Assembly (NCBI RefSeq): GCF_003023845.1 | Contig: NZ_PYFT01000001.1 | Span: forward strand, 4,030,001-4,094,000 | Reading direction: 5' to 3' | Length of the DNA stretch: 64,000 bases | Origin: Adhaeribacter arboris | GTDB taxonomy: Bacteria > Bacteroidota > Bacteroidia > Cytophagales > Hymenobacteraceae | Shown here: in pieces, positions 55,280 to 63,984 of the stretch | Position numbering within the stretch: position 1 is the stretch's first letter | Layout: every line of letters starts with the position of its first letter | The notes under the pieces: model-generated | What the model saw: only the letters and a program-made list of their open reading frames with translations | What the model was told of the DNA's origin: nothing | The model's database searches: none | Made by a program: the position numbers and the translations under genes

Positions 55280-55317
55280 AGCAACTCAAAGAAGTTCTTC
55301 CGGAAGGACAGTATATT
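55242..55317. repeat. 76-base element with perfect 17-bp inverted ends
   Basis: AATATACTGTCCTTCCG (55242-55258) is exactly inverted by CGGAAGGACAGTATATT (55301-55317) across 42 bases that hold a smaller CTTTGA/TCAAAG repeat. It lies between the YfhO and ACC-deaminase-like genes and reaches into the annotated start of the latter. It resembles a MITE or a large transcript hairpin. No clear target duplication is seen. Confidence 0.5.
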
Positions 55318-55338
55318 CAGATTAAAGTTGTAAGCCTT

Positions 55339-57843
55339 TTACCTGGCTGATTCTTTCAATTCCTCTTTTTTCTCGGATTTTACGGCGTACACCACACCGC
55401 CAATAATGATTAAGAGCATAAGAATGGAAGAAATAAGGGAGCCGGTGTTGCCTAAGCTGTACGAAGCCGGTTCAAATTTAAATTCTACGGTATGTTTACC
55501 GGCTGGTATTTGCATGGCTCGCAGCACGTAGTTCGCCCGGATATGTTCTACTGGTTTGCCATCGAGGTAAGCTTGCCAACCTTCGGGATAATAAATTTCC
55601 GAAAAAACTACCAGACCGTCTTGCGACGCATTTACATTGTAAACCAAATCGTTTGGTTCGTAGTTGGTAAGCGTTACCGTAGAACCGGCGGCACTAAACT
55701 GGGTTTGCTTTACCGGAAACTTAGAAATATCTACTACCGCTTCGGTGACCGGATCAAAATCTTTTAAGGCGGCTAATTCCTCGTCGGGGCTGTTTACGGT
55801 TCTTATTTTCTGCACGAACCAGGCATTACCTAAAGCTTGTGGGTTTCGCTGCACGGGTTGTTGCTGATTACCGGTTATTAAATACCGGGTATTGAGCATA
55901 TTTAAAACCTTAATATTATTTTGGGCAATGTGCTGTTCAATAATATCGGCGTAGCGCCGCAATTTAGCTCCGTGATACCCGCCAATGGATTTATGGAAAT
56001 AAGAAGTACGCGCTTCGTTAAACGGATCTCCCAGGTTCAGTACCCGGTAACTTAAATCTTTATCCTGCAAAATGGACTGATCAGCCGGAGTCGGTTCAAA
56101 ATGCGTTTCGGTTAAATTAGTTTGAAAATCGTCGTTGTTCAGGTAACGTTTATCTACGGACCAAAGGTCAATCAGAATTAAAAACGCTATTATTAATACC
56201 GTCGAAGTAACCGCCAATTTATTCCGCAAATAGAAATACAAGGCGCCAGCCGCTAAGGCAATAAAGATAAGAGAACGAATAGCATCGCCGCGCATCATAC
56301 CCGCCCGATCAGCACGGACGGCGTTGATTAACCAGGCTTGCTGTAAAGTTTGCTCATCACTCGGGTTGGCGAAGCTGGCCATACCGGCAAATAAAAATAC
56401 TAATAAACAAATACCACCCGTAATGCCGGCAGCGTACCATAATTTTTTCTGCGAATCTTTTACATCGCCCTTATACAAAAAGCGATACAGCGCAAAAATT
56501 CCTAAAAGGGGCATGGTAATCTGGGCAATTACTAAGGTCATGGATACGGCCCGGAACTTATTATACGCCGGGAAGTAATCGAACATGAAATAATTAAATG
56601 CCGGAAAGTTTTTACCCCAGGATAACAGAATAGATAAAATAGTGCCCGCTAATAACCAGTAGCGCAGGCGCTTTTCTACTACAAATAGTCCCAACACAAA
56701 TAAAAAGCATACGATGGCACCCACATAGACCGGGCCGCTCGTGCCCGGCTGATCGCCCCAGTACAAGGGAAAACTTTTTAAATATTCTTCTACCTGCGCT
56801 TCCGGAATACCGTTCTGCAGCATAGCTTTGGCCGTTTCCGAACTTTTGCTTAACGAACCTACACTGGCCCCGCCGTAAAAATTAGGAACCAGCAAGGTCA
56901 TGGTTTCGCCTACGCCGTAGCTCCAGTTAAACGCATAATCCCGGTCTAGCCCCGTTGATTGATTCGTGCCACTGTTAGGGGCTTTTAGTTCTGATTTTCC
57001 GCGAATAGAATATTTGGTGTACTCGGCAGTAGTATATAGCCGGCCAAAACTTACCCCGGCAGCAATAATCGCGCAGATACCCAACACTACTACCCGCTTC
57101 AGAAAATCGGGTAGCCATTTATTTTTAATGGCATCAATAAACTGCACAATACCAAAAATTACCACCAGCAGCAACAGATAATAGGTAATCTGCATGTGGT
57201 TGGAGCGGATGTGCATGGCTAAACCAAAAGTAAATAAAGCTGCCCCTAACCATAAATGCCGATTGCTTTTCCGGAAGGCGTACAATAACCCGGCAAGTGC
57301 CAGCGGAATGTAAGCAATGGCTATAGATTTGGTGTTATGCCCAGCGGCCAGAATAACCAGGTTATACGACGTAAAAGTCATAGCGAAGGAACCGGCAATG
57401 GCCAACCAGGTACTCATGCCCATTACCACAAATAGAATATAGGCACAAACCAGGGTTAAGAAAATATTGGCCGCAACGGCTGGTAAACCCAGCGTCAAAG
57501 CATTATGAAAAATATAGGAAAGATCACCGGGAAAACGGGTGGTAATTAGGTAGGCCGGCATACCACTAAACATAGAATTCGTCCAAAGGGGTTCTTTGCC
57601 GTATTTATCGCGGTAATCCTGGATTTCTTTGGAGCCGCCCTTGGATTGCAGAATATCATTTTGCACCAAACTTTTATTATCGAATAAAATGGGCGAAACG
57701 TAAGCAGCCGTTATTGCCAGAAATAAAATCACGGCGAGTACGTGCGGCAATATGTCTCTTTTTAAATCAAACGAACGCCGCCGGTTAACCGGGCTCGTTA
57801 AGGTGGTTTGCTTTTCGTTTTTCGAAACGGCTGTATTTTTCAT
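55339..57843 (-). CDS. YfhO family membrane protein
   Basis: An 834-residue integral membrane protein. About twelve to fourteen spans are followed by a C-terminal periplasmic beta domain (last 150 residues, including VVFSEIYYPEGWQAYLDGKPV) and a final span. In Gram-positives YfhO glycosylates lipoteichoic acids using a lipid-linked donor. In Bacteroidota its role is less clear, but it belongs to the GT-C group of polyprenyl-phosphate-dependent glycosyltransferases. Basic residues precede the first membrane span. It follows the DUF4834 gene on the same strand. Confidence 0.88.
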   Translation of the reverse strand: MKNTAVSKNEKQTTLTSPVNRRRSFDLKRDILPHVLAVILFLAITAAYVSPILFDNKSLVQNDILQSKGGSKEIQDYRDKYGKEPLWTNSMFSGMPAYLITTRFPGDLSYIFHNALTLGLPAVAANIFLTLVCAYILFVVMGMSTWLAIAGSFAMTFTSYNLVILAAGHNTKSIAIAYIPLALAGLLYAFRKSNRHLWLGAALFTFGLAMHIRSNHMQITYYLLLLVVIFGIVQFIDAIKNKWLPDFLKRVVVLGICAIIAAGVSFGRLYTTAEYTKYSIRGKSELKAPNSGTNQSTGLDRDYAFNWSYGVGETMTLLVPNFYGGASVGSLSKSSETAKAMLQNGIPEAQVEEYLKSFPLYWGDQPGTSGPVYVGAIVCFLFVLGLFVVEKRLRYWLLAGTILSILLSWGKNFPAFNYFMFDYFPAYNKFRAVSMTLVIAQITMPLLGIFALYRFLYKGDVKDSQKKLWYAAGITGGICLLVFLFAGMASFANPSDEQTLQQAWLINAVRADRAGMMRGDAIRSLIFIALAAGALYFYLRNKLAVTSTVLIIAFLILIDLWSVDKRYLNNDDFQTNLTETHFEPTPADQSILQDKDLSYRVLNLGDPFNEARTSYFHKSIGGYHGAKLRRYADIIEQHIAQNNIKVLNMLNTRYLITGNQQQPVQRNPQALGNAWFVQKIRTVNSPDEELAALKDFDPVTEAVVDISKFPVKQTQFSAAGSTVTLTNYEPNDLVYNVNASQDGLVVFSEIYYPEGWQAYLDGKPVEHIRANYVLRAMQIPAGKHTVEFKFEPASYSLGNTGSLISSILMLLIIIGGVVYAVKSEKKEELKESAR

Positions 57844-57909
57844 TTTTATTTTCTGTTTTCAGGTAACAGCACCTTACTCAAATTTTATTTTAAAAAGAAA
57901 GGTAAGTAA

Positions 57910-58197
57910 TTATTTTACTTCTTCATAGTCGACGTATTCGCCGCCTTTAAAATCACCGCCGTTGGATTTTGCTTTGTCCCCATCCGGCACGTAATCAATA
58001 TTAACTTTGCCTTCCTGGGTCCGTTGCTGTTGTTGTTGAAAAGGCTCTTGTTGAAAAGGAGGCTGGCCAAAGGTACCCGTAAACCCGCCTTTGCGCAGGG
58101 TACGTTTCACAAATGCTTGCAATACCCATCGGATAATGTACGGCATTAAAAGCCGCAATAGAAAAAATAGTATTAATAAGGTTATGAAAAATTTCAT
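57910..58197 (-). CDS. DUF4834 family protein
   Basis: A 95-residue protein with one N-terminal hydrophobic helix (MKFFITLLILFFLLRLLMPY). A glutamine-rich linker and the conserved acidic C-terminus KVNIDYVPDGDKAKSNGGD ending in VDYEEV follow. This fits the Bacteroidota DUF4834 family of unknown function. Its start overlaps the stop of the methyltransferase gene by four bases (ATGA), so the two are translationally coupled. Confidence 0.82.
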   Translation of the reverse strand: MKFFITLLILFFLLRLLMPYIIRWVLQAFVKRTLRKGGFTGTFGQPPFQQEPFQQQQQRTQEGKVNIDYVPDGDKAKSNGGDFKGGEYVDYEEVK

Positions 58198-58946
58198 GTT
58201 GCTAAAGAATGTTTAAAATAAAAATCGCCTTGATGATGCGCCCGTTGTGGAGCATCGGCACACAGGACTAACGTTTGAGTGGAGGATAAAATATACGGTT
58301 GGTAGCCTAAATTCTGCAATAAAGTAATTACGCCTTCGCGGTTTTCCGTACCATTTAACTCCGTTTGGATCAAAGGCCTGAATTTTCGCAAAGTTTCTTG
58401 GAGATGGCTGAAAACGGGATATTCAAATCCTTCTACATCGCATTTAACAAAATCAAGCCGGTTTAAGTTGCGGAATAATTCATCGGGCACTTTCATTTGT
58501 ACCTCGTAGAGGCGGGCGTACTTTTCGTCGGCCGAAGAGGTAACTTTGGTCATGCCGTGGTGCAGCAAACCGTCGCGCTCGGGCGTCCCCATCTGGATGC
58601 GGGTATTTTCGCCGCCTAGGGCGTAAGGCAATAATTCTAAGTTTGGCACTCCGCTGGCTTTTACGTTGTCGCGCCAGATTTGCTGGAACATGGGTATCGG
58701 CTCCACGGCTAACACTTTACCCTTTGAACCGGCCAATTTTGATAAAAAAGTAGAGTAATAACCCAGGTTCGCGCCAATATCGAGGCAGTAAAAACCGGGT
58801 TGAATAATTTTTTTAAGAAAAAACAGTTCCGGATATTTTTTAGCTAGCCACCCAGCGCCTACTAATTGCAGATAGACTTTACTTACCAGCCGGATATAGC
58901 CCTCAAAGCCGAGCAGTTTTACTAACAGTTTGCGAATTGCTTTCAC
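58194..58946 (-). CDS. FkbM family methyltransferase
   Basis: A SAM-dependent methyltransferase of about 250 residues. The SAM loop is FYCLDIGANLGYYSTFLSKLAG, followed by VLAVEPIPM, FVKCDVEGFEYPVF and a terminal LSSTQTLVLCADA segment. FkbM members methylate polyketides, sugars or lipids. A frame from ATG 59015 would add 23 residues, but its first 14 codons are dispersed repeat R1. A TACCTTTG box at 58952-58959 ends just before a GTG at 58946, which I take as the start. It overlaps the DUF4834 gene by four bases. Confidence 0.82.
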   Translation of the reverse strand: MKAIRKLLVKLLGFEGYIRLVSKVYLQLVGAGWLAKKYPELFFLKKIIQPGFYCLDIGANLGYYSTFLSKLAGSKGKVLAVEPIPMFQQIWRDNVKASGVPNLELLPYALGGENTRIQMGTPERDGLLHHGMTKVTSSADEKYARLYEVQMKVPDELFRNLNRLDFVKCDVEGFEYPVFSHLQETLRKFRPLIQTELNGTENREGVITLLQNLGYQPYILSSTQTLVLCADAPQRAHHQGDFYFKHSLAT

Positions 58947-58951
58947 GGCGG

Positions 58952-58959
58952 CAAAGGTA
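58952..58959 (-). promoter_or_regulatory. Minus-7 box of the FkbM methyltransferase gene, leaderless geometry
   Basis: TACCTTTG on the minus strand followed by CCGCC and the GTG at 58946. This repeats the layout at 20072, where TACCTTTG is followed by CCAAC and ATG. Confidence 0.6.
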
Positions 58960-58973
58960 TGAAAAAAAATAAA

Positions 58974-59011
58974 CCTTCCGCCTGCGGCACCTTCCCTAAA
59001 AACAGGGAAGG
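58974..59011 (-). repeat. Dispersed repeat R1
   Basis: On the minus strand CCTTCCCTGTTTTTAGGGAA, then GGTGCCGCAGGCGGAAGG. It is nearly identical to the copy at 59608 and forms the first codons of an over-long methyltransferase reading frame. Confidence 0.7.
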
Positions 59012-59108
59012 ACAAGCCGTTGATGCTGCGTAGTTAATGATTTATCTTATGAATACAACGCCGATAAATTTATCCGGTAATAAATATTACTTCGGCTTTA
59101 GATTTAGA

Positions 59109-59274
59109 TTATGGAATGGCTAAACCTTCTTCTTTCAATCCTTCCAGATAAAAGTAATAGCTTCGTAAATATTAGTTTCAATCTCAAACTTGGTGTTACC
59201 AACAGCGATACATCCTGGCACGTAAGCACTATAACCTGTATCCGTTTTTTCTATAATTATCAAAATTTTCTCAT
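59109..59274 (-). pseudogene. Decayed HicB antitoxin gene
   Basis: From ATG 59274 the frame reads MRKF then stops. Inserting one base restores ILIIEKTDTGYSAYVPGCIA followed by VGNTKFEIETNIYEAITF. A second missing base then separates this from HLEGLKEEGLAIP, which ends at TAA 59109-59111. The whole is clearly HicB-like but has two single-base deletions. It also lacks residues in the usual VPDLPGC segment. It starts four bases from the hicA stop, as in intact hicAB operons. Confidence 0.72.
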
Positions 59275-59277
59275 TGT

Positions 59278-59470
59278 TCAGCTTTTTAAACCTGCTTGTT
59301 TTAAAATACTATTTAATGTACCTGCTGCTAAATCATCTGAAAGCCTATGTACTGAAACTATTACTAAACCAGATTTAATTTCGGGCTTATACTGTTTATG
59401 CTTCCTTTTTGCCGCACTACATACCAACTATTCATTTTTAATAATTTAATATCTCCGAAAACCTTCCTAA
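59278..59470 (-). pseudogene. Decayed HicA toxin gene
   Basis: The minus strand reads DIKLLKMNSWYVVRQKGS, then a missing base near 59400, then HKQYKPEIKSGLVIVSVHRL, SDDLAAGTLNSILKQAGLKS and TGA at 59278-59280. This matches the HicA mRNA interferase fold, with catalytic histidine in GSHKQ. The usual start codon is not found upstream, so the left boundary is approximate. The frameshift falls at the catalytic motif and the toxin is dead. An apparent plus-strand frame at 59111-59449 is only the antisense of this locus. Confidence 0.72.
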
Positions 59471-59607
59471 AATATAGTTTAAATCAAGCAATGTCTTATT
59501 TCATTAATTATTTTAAAATCTTGTTTTGCACTGATATAAAGTAAAAATTCCAGCCTCATACCCGAAACTGGAATTTTAAAATCTACCTCACACAACTTTA
59601 CCGGCAT

Positions 59608-59650
59608 CTCCTCCCCTGTTTTAAGGGGAGGTGCCGCAGGTGGAGGGGTT
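59608..59650 (+). repeat. Dispersed repeat R1 abutting the carB stop codon
   Basis: CTCCTCCCCTGTTTTAAGGG continued by GAGGTGCCGCAGGTGGAGGGGTT. Its last two bases are part of the carB TAA (59649-59651 on the minus strand). The arms TCCCC/GGGGA can form a hairpin and may help end the carB transcript. Confidence 0.7.
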
Positions 59651-62462
59651 ATTTACTCAGATACAAATTCCGCTCTGAGTAGACATTAATAAAGTAATCA
59701 TCCTGTAAATCATCGATAAAGTAGATGGCTTCGCCGGTAGATTTCATTTCGGGACCGAGTTCTTTGTTTACTTCCGGGAACTTACTGTGCGAGAATATTG
59801 GTACCTTAATGGCGTATCCTTTTTTAACCGGGTTAAAAGTAAAGTCTTTCACCTTTTTTTCGCCCAGCATTATTTTGGTAGCGTAGTTCACGTAAGGCTC
59901 CTGGTAAGCTTTCGCAATAAACGGTACTGTACGGCTCGCGCGAGGATTCGCTTCAATTACGTATACCGTTTCATTCTTAATGGCAAACTGAATATTGATT
60001 AAACCAACTGTTCGTAGGGCCAAGGCGATTTTTTTAGTATGCTCCTCAATCTGACGAATAACGTTTTCGCTTAAATCAAATGGCGGCAACACTGCGTAAG
60101 AATCGCCGGAGTGAATGCCTGCGGGTTCAATGTGTTCCATAATCCCGATAATGTACACTTCTTCGCCGTCGCAAATAGCATCCGCTTCGGCTTCAATGGC
60201 CCGGTCGAGGAAATGGTCGAGAAGTACCTTGTTGCCCGGATTATCTTTTACAATATCTACTACCTGGGCTTCGAGTTCTTTCTCATTAATGACAATTTTC
60301 ATGCTTTGTCCACCCAACACGTAACTTGGCCGAACCAGCAGCGGGAATTTTAAATCTTTGCAAACCACCAGGGCTTCATCGGCGCTTTGCACGGACGCAA
60401 ACGGCGGATACGGAATATTATTTTCTTTTAGTAAAGTAGAGAAAGCGCCGCGGTCTTCGGCTAAATCCAGAGCCTCGAATGAAGTACCTATAATTTTAAT
60501 GCCGTACCGGTCGAGCTTTTCGGCTAGTTTCAAAGCGGTCTGGCCACCCAACTGCACGATGACACCCTCTGGTTTTTCATGAAGAATAATATCGTAAATA
60601 TGCTCCCAAAACACCGGCTCAAAGTATAGTTTATCGGAAATGTCAAAATCCGTGGAAACCGTTTCGGGGTTGCAGTTAATCATGATGGTTTCGTAGCCGC
60701 ACTCTTTAGCCGCTAATACCCCGTGTACGCACGAATAATCAAACTCTATTCCTTGCCCAATACGGTTAGGACCAGAACCTAATACTACTATTTTCTTCCG
60801 GTTGCTTACCACACTTTCGTTTTCGCCCTCGAAAGTAGAGTAGTAATAAGGCGTTTTCGCTTCAAATTCGGCGGCGCAGGTATCTACCAGTTTAAATACC
60901 CGATTAATGCCCAACTCGGTACGTTTGGCGTGCACTTCGCTTTCCAAACAGTTGAGTAAATAGGCAATCTGCCGATCTGCATAGCCTTGTTGTTTGGCTT
61001 TCCGGAAAAGATCCACCGGCAAGGTATCCAGGGTATATTTGCGCAGTAATTTTTCTACGGCATCCAGTTCTTCTATCTGGTGCAAAAACCAAGGGTCTAT
61101 TTTAGTTATTTTCTGGATAGTGGAAGTAGGAATACCGAACCGCATGGCATCTTTCACGCTAAACAAGCGGTTCCAGCTGGCATTGGTAAGACTATCAATC
61201 AGCTGATCGTAATTAGTCATTTCTTTGCCGTCGGCGCCAATTCCGTTTCGCTTAATCTCTAAACTCTGACACGCTTTCTGCAAGGCTTCCTGAAAAGTAC
61301 GCCCGATGCCCATTACCTCACCCACCGATTTCATCTGCAGGCCCAATCGTTTGTCGGCGCCTTTAAATTTATCGAAATTCCAACGCGGTATTTTTACAAT
61401 CACGTAATCCAGGGCCGGCTCAAAGAAAGCCGAGGTCGTTTTGGTAATCGCGTTCTTTAATTCGTCGAGGTTGTAGCCAATGGCTAATTTTGCGGCAATT
61501 TTGGCAATGGGGTAACCCGTAGCTTTAGAAGCCAGCGCCGAAGAACGGCTCACCCGCGGATTAATTTCAATCGCAATAATATCGTCGTTCTCCGGGTTTA
61601 CCGCAAACTGCACGTTACAACCACCGGCAAACTGACCAATCCCGTTCATCATTTTAATGGCTAAATCGCGCATCCTCTGATAAACCGTATCAGGTAAAGT
61701 CATAGCGGGTGCTACGGTAATGGAATCGCCGGTGTGAATGCCCATGGGATCGAAGTTTTCGATGGAGCAGATAATAATAATGTTCTGGTTGTTATCGCGG
61801 AGTAATTCCAGTTCGTATTCTTTCCAGCCCACAATACTTTGCTCGACCAGCACTTCGTGGATAGGCGAAGCGTGCAAGCCGCGGTTCAAAGCTTTATCAA
61901 ATTCAGTGGGGTCGTTCACAAAGCCCCCACCGGTTCCGCCTAAGGTAAAAGAGGGCCGAATTACCAATGGAAACCCAATTTCCTGGGCAATTTCTTTTCC
62001 TTCCAGGAAGGAGGTAGCTGTATTGCCTTTACACACGTTAACGCCCAGATCGAGCATTTTCAGCCGGAATTTTTCCCGGTCTTCGGTGGTTTCAATGGCT
62101 TTAATATCCACACCAATTATCCGTACCCCGTACTTTTTCCAGATACCAGCGTTTTCGCAGTCAATCGCCAGATTCAACGCTGTTTGACCGCCCATGGTAG
62201 GCAGCACCGCATCAATCTTATGTTTTTGCAGAATCTCAACAATGTACTTTTTCTCCAGGGGTTTCAGGTAAATATTATCGGCGGTAACACTATCCGTCAT
62301 AATGGTAGCCGGATTAGAATTAATGAGTGTTACTTCGATGCCTTCTTCGCGGAGGGAGCGGGCGGCCTGGGTACCGGAGTAATCAAATTCGGCGGCCTGA
62401 CCAATGACTATGGGACCGCTACCAATAATCAAAATGGATTTAATGCTGGTATCTCGGGGCAT
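59649..62462 (-). CDS. carB: Carbamoyl-phosphate synthase large subunit, short form
   Basis: Makes carbamoyl phosphate from bicarbonate, ammonia (from CarA) and two ATP for pyrimidine and arginine synthesis. The 937 residues contain both ATP-grasp halves: the first begins IKSILIIGSGPIVIGQAAEFD and the second KIVVLGSGPNRIGQGIEFDY. They end after IYFIDDLQDDYFINVYSERN. The E. coli enzyme is about 1073 residues and has a C-terminal allosteric (MGS-like) domain, which is absent here. Bacteroidota CarB proteins are often about this length, so it is a lineage trait more than damage. Control by UMP or ornithine through that domain is therefore not expected. Confidence 0.95.
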   Translation of the reverse strand: MPRDTSIKSILIIGSGPIVIGQAAEFDYSGTQAARSLREEGIEVTLINSNPATIMTDSVTADNIYLKPLEKKYIVEILQKHKIDAVLPTMGGQTALNLAIDCENAGIWKKYGVRIIGVDIKAIETTEDREKFRLKMLDLGVNVCKGNTATSFLEGKEIAQEIGFPLVIRPSFTLGGTGGGFVNDPTEFDKALNRGLHASPIHEVLVEQSIVGWKEYELELLRDNNQNIIIICSIENFDPMGIHTGDSITVAPAMTLPDTVYQRMRDLAIKMMNGIGQFAGGCNVQFAVNPENDDIIAIEINPRVSRSSALASKATGYPIAKIAAKLAIGYNLDELKNAITKTTSAFFEPALDYVIVKIPRWNFDKFKGADKRLGLQMKSVGEVMGIGRTFQEALQKACQSLEIKRNGIGADGKEMTNYDQLIDSLTNASWNRLFSVKDAMRFGIPTSTIQKITKIDPWFLHQIEELDAVEKLLRKYTLDTLPVDLFRKAKQQGYADRQIAYLLNCLESEVHAKRTELGINRVFKLVDTCAAEFEAKTPYYYSTFEGENESVVSNRKKIVVLGSGPNRIGQGIEFDYSCVHGVLAAKECGYETIMINCNPETVSTDFDISDKLYFEPVFWEHIYDIILHEKPEGVIVQLGGQTALKLAEKLDRYGIKIIGTSFEALDLAEDRGAFSTLLKENNIPYPPFASVQSADEALVVCKDLKFPLLVRPSYVLGGQSMKIVINEKELEAQVVDIVKDNPGNKVLLDHFLDRAIEAEADAICDGEEVYIIGIMEHIEPAGIHSGDSYAVLPPFDLSENVIRQIEEHTKKIALALRTVGLINIQFAIKNETVYVIEANPRASRTVPFIAKAYQEPYVNYATKIMLGEKKVKDFTFNPVKKGYAIKVPIFSHSKFPEVNKELGPEMKSTGEAIYFIDDLQDDYFINVYSERNLYLSK

Positions 62463-62484
62463 GTTGCTGTAAGTATAAATTGCG

Positions 62485-62492
62485 CAAAGGTA
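62485..62492 (-). promoter_or_regulatory. Minus-7 promoter box of carB
   Basis: TACCTTTG on the minus strand, giving a leader of about 15 bases before the ATG at 62462. A possible TTG lies 24 bases upstream, a little far. Confidence 0.55.
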
Positions 62493-62743
62493 GACAAAAA
62501 CTTAAAAGTTGAAAGGCAATTTTTTAACTAATACCCCAGATTCGTTAATAAATAGAAAAGCTTCAGCCATTCGAAGGTTTACCGGAAGATTTTTAGAAAA
62601 TTTTAAAAATTATGTTTTTGTCTTGGATAATTGCTATCAGAAAGAGGTAGTTGATTCTTTTGAATACCAAAAATGGCTGGTCATAATTGGCTACATAATA
62701 AATTATCCTGAAAAGATTAAACCAAAATCAATAGAATAAATTT

Positions 62744-62760
62744 TTAAGTTCGAAACTTAA
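62744..62760. promoter_or_regulatory. 17-base palindrome upstream of the SDR gene
   Basis: TTAAGTT-CGA-AACTTAA is perfectly symmetrical about CGA. It lies 130 bases before the SDR start and could be an operator. Confidence 0.3.
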
Positions 62761-62889
62761 AGACTGCACCTTGTTTTAAGAGAATTGTTGAGGCAAAACT
62801 CATCTTTCCGTTATTGTTCGCGTAGAAATGTTACCCCGGTAAACATAGGGCTTAATTTTTTATTTATTAACGATACGCCTTCTAAAATT

Positions 62890-63906
62890 ATGACAACAAA
62901 AAATAATCCTTGGCTTTGGGCTACGGCCGGTATAGGAGCAATAATAGCCGTTCGGGCCTTGGCGCGGCAGCAAAATAAATACTCTTTTCAGAATAAAGTA
63001 GTTGTTATTACCGGTGGCTCAAGAGGTTTAGGTTTGGTGCTGGCCCGCCAGTTGGCTGCTGAAGGCGCTTTATTAGCCATCTGCGCCCGCACCGAAGAGC
63101 AACTAAAAAAGGCTGAACAGGAATTAACGGAACGGGGCGGGGAAGTTTTAGCGATTCCCGGCGATGTAACCAACCGGGTGCAGGCAGAGCAATTCATTCA
63201 GCGCGTAATAAAATACTACGGGCGCATTGACGTGCTTATAAACAATGCTGGTATTATTCAGGCTGGTCCGCTCGCTGATATGACTCTAGCTGATTTCGAA
63301 GAAGCTATTAATACGCATTTTTGGGCCCCGCTTTATACAATGTGGACTACCATCCCGCACATGAAAGAACGCGGTCAAGGGCGCATTATAAATATTGCTT
63401 CGGTAGGTGGTAAAGTAAGTATTCCGCACTTGGTACCTTACAGTGCGAGCAAATTTGCCTTAGTAGGATTATCGAATGGTTTCCGGCAAGAGTTAAAAAA
63501 AGATGGCATTTTAGTAACCACCGTTAATCCCGGTTTAACCCGCACCGGTAGCAACCGCAATATCAAAGTAAAGGGCCAGTCCGAAAAAGAATATGCCTGG
63601 TTTACAACAGTAGGAGCGAGTTTGCTCATTTCCTCGGCGGTAGAAAAAACCGCTCGCAAAATAATTGATGCCTGCCGGTACGGCGAAGCCGAAGTATTAA
63701 CAAATTTTCCGGCTAAGATTCTGGCATTAGCAAATAATGTACTTCCCGAACTAACCTCAGATATGCTTAGCTTAACCAACAAAATTTTACCGGAAGAAAA
63801 TGGGAATGAAATTAATTCGCGCGGTTACGAAAACGAATCTGACTTGATTCCGGATTATTTGCAAAATCGAGCTAGCCGGGCGGCTCAAGAAAATAATGAA
63901 ATATGA
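62890..63906 (+). CDS. SDR family oxidoreductase
   Basis: The ATG at 62890 (MTTKNNPWLWATAGIGAIIA) gives 338 residues. A TTG at 62785 would add a non-conserved stretch. An N-terminal hydrophobic segment suggests membrane attachment. The Rossmann site TGGSRGLGLV, the NNAGII segment and the YSASK catalytic motif near 183-187 identify a classical short-chain dehydrogenase. The substrate is unknown. The last 80 residues form an extension beyond the SDR core. The gene is followed by a very strong hairpin. Confidence 0.88.
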   Translation: MTTKNNPWLWATAGIGAIIAVRALARQQNKYSFQNKVVVITGGSRGLGLVLARQLAAEGALLAICARTEEQLKKAEQELTERGGEVLAIPGDVTNRVQAEQFIQRVIKYYGRIDVLINNAGIIQAGPLADMTLADFEEAINTHFWAPLYTMWTTIPHMKERGQGRIINIASVGGKVSIPHLVPYSASKFALVGLSNGFRQELKKDGILVTTVNPGLTRTGSNRNIKVKGQSEKEYAWFTTVGASLLISSAVEKTARKIIDACRYGEAEVLTNFPAKILALANNVLPELTSDMLSLTNKILPEENGNEINSRGYENESDLIPDYLQNRASRAAQENNEI

Positions 63907-63922
63907 GTAAAGAAGGCTGAAT

Positions 63923-63984
63923 AAAACAAGGATGACCTTGGCAACTGTTATTTTAAAACAGTTTGCCAAGGTCATCCTTGTTTT
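63923..63984 (+). terminator. Very long hairpin after the SDR gene
   Basis: A perfect 22-bp stem (63923-63944 with 63963-63984) continues inward as CTGTT/AACAG with one bulged T and ends in TTTTC. The 3' arm ends in TTTT but without a long T run. It is a likely terminator, unusually long. Confidence 0.75.

Noticed and set aside
59111-59449. A 112-codon plus-strand frame
   Set aside because: It is antisense to a recognisable decayed hicAB pair on the minus strand.
61738-62187. A 149-codon frame opposite carB
   Set aside because: Antisense shadow of a highly conserved enzyme gene.
62509-62739. A 76-codon frame upstream of the SDR gene, starting with TTG
   Set aside because: It begins inside the carB promoter region, has no recognisable domain and no promoter or ribosome site. 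It could be a relic but cannot be supported.
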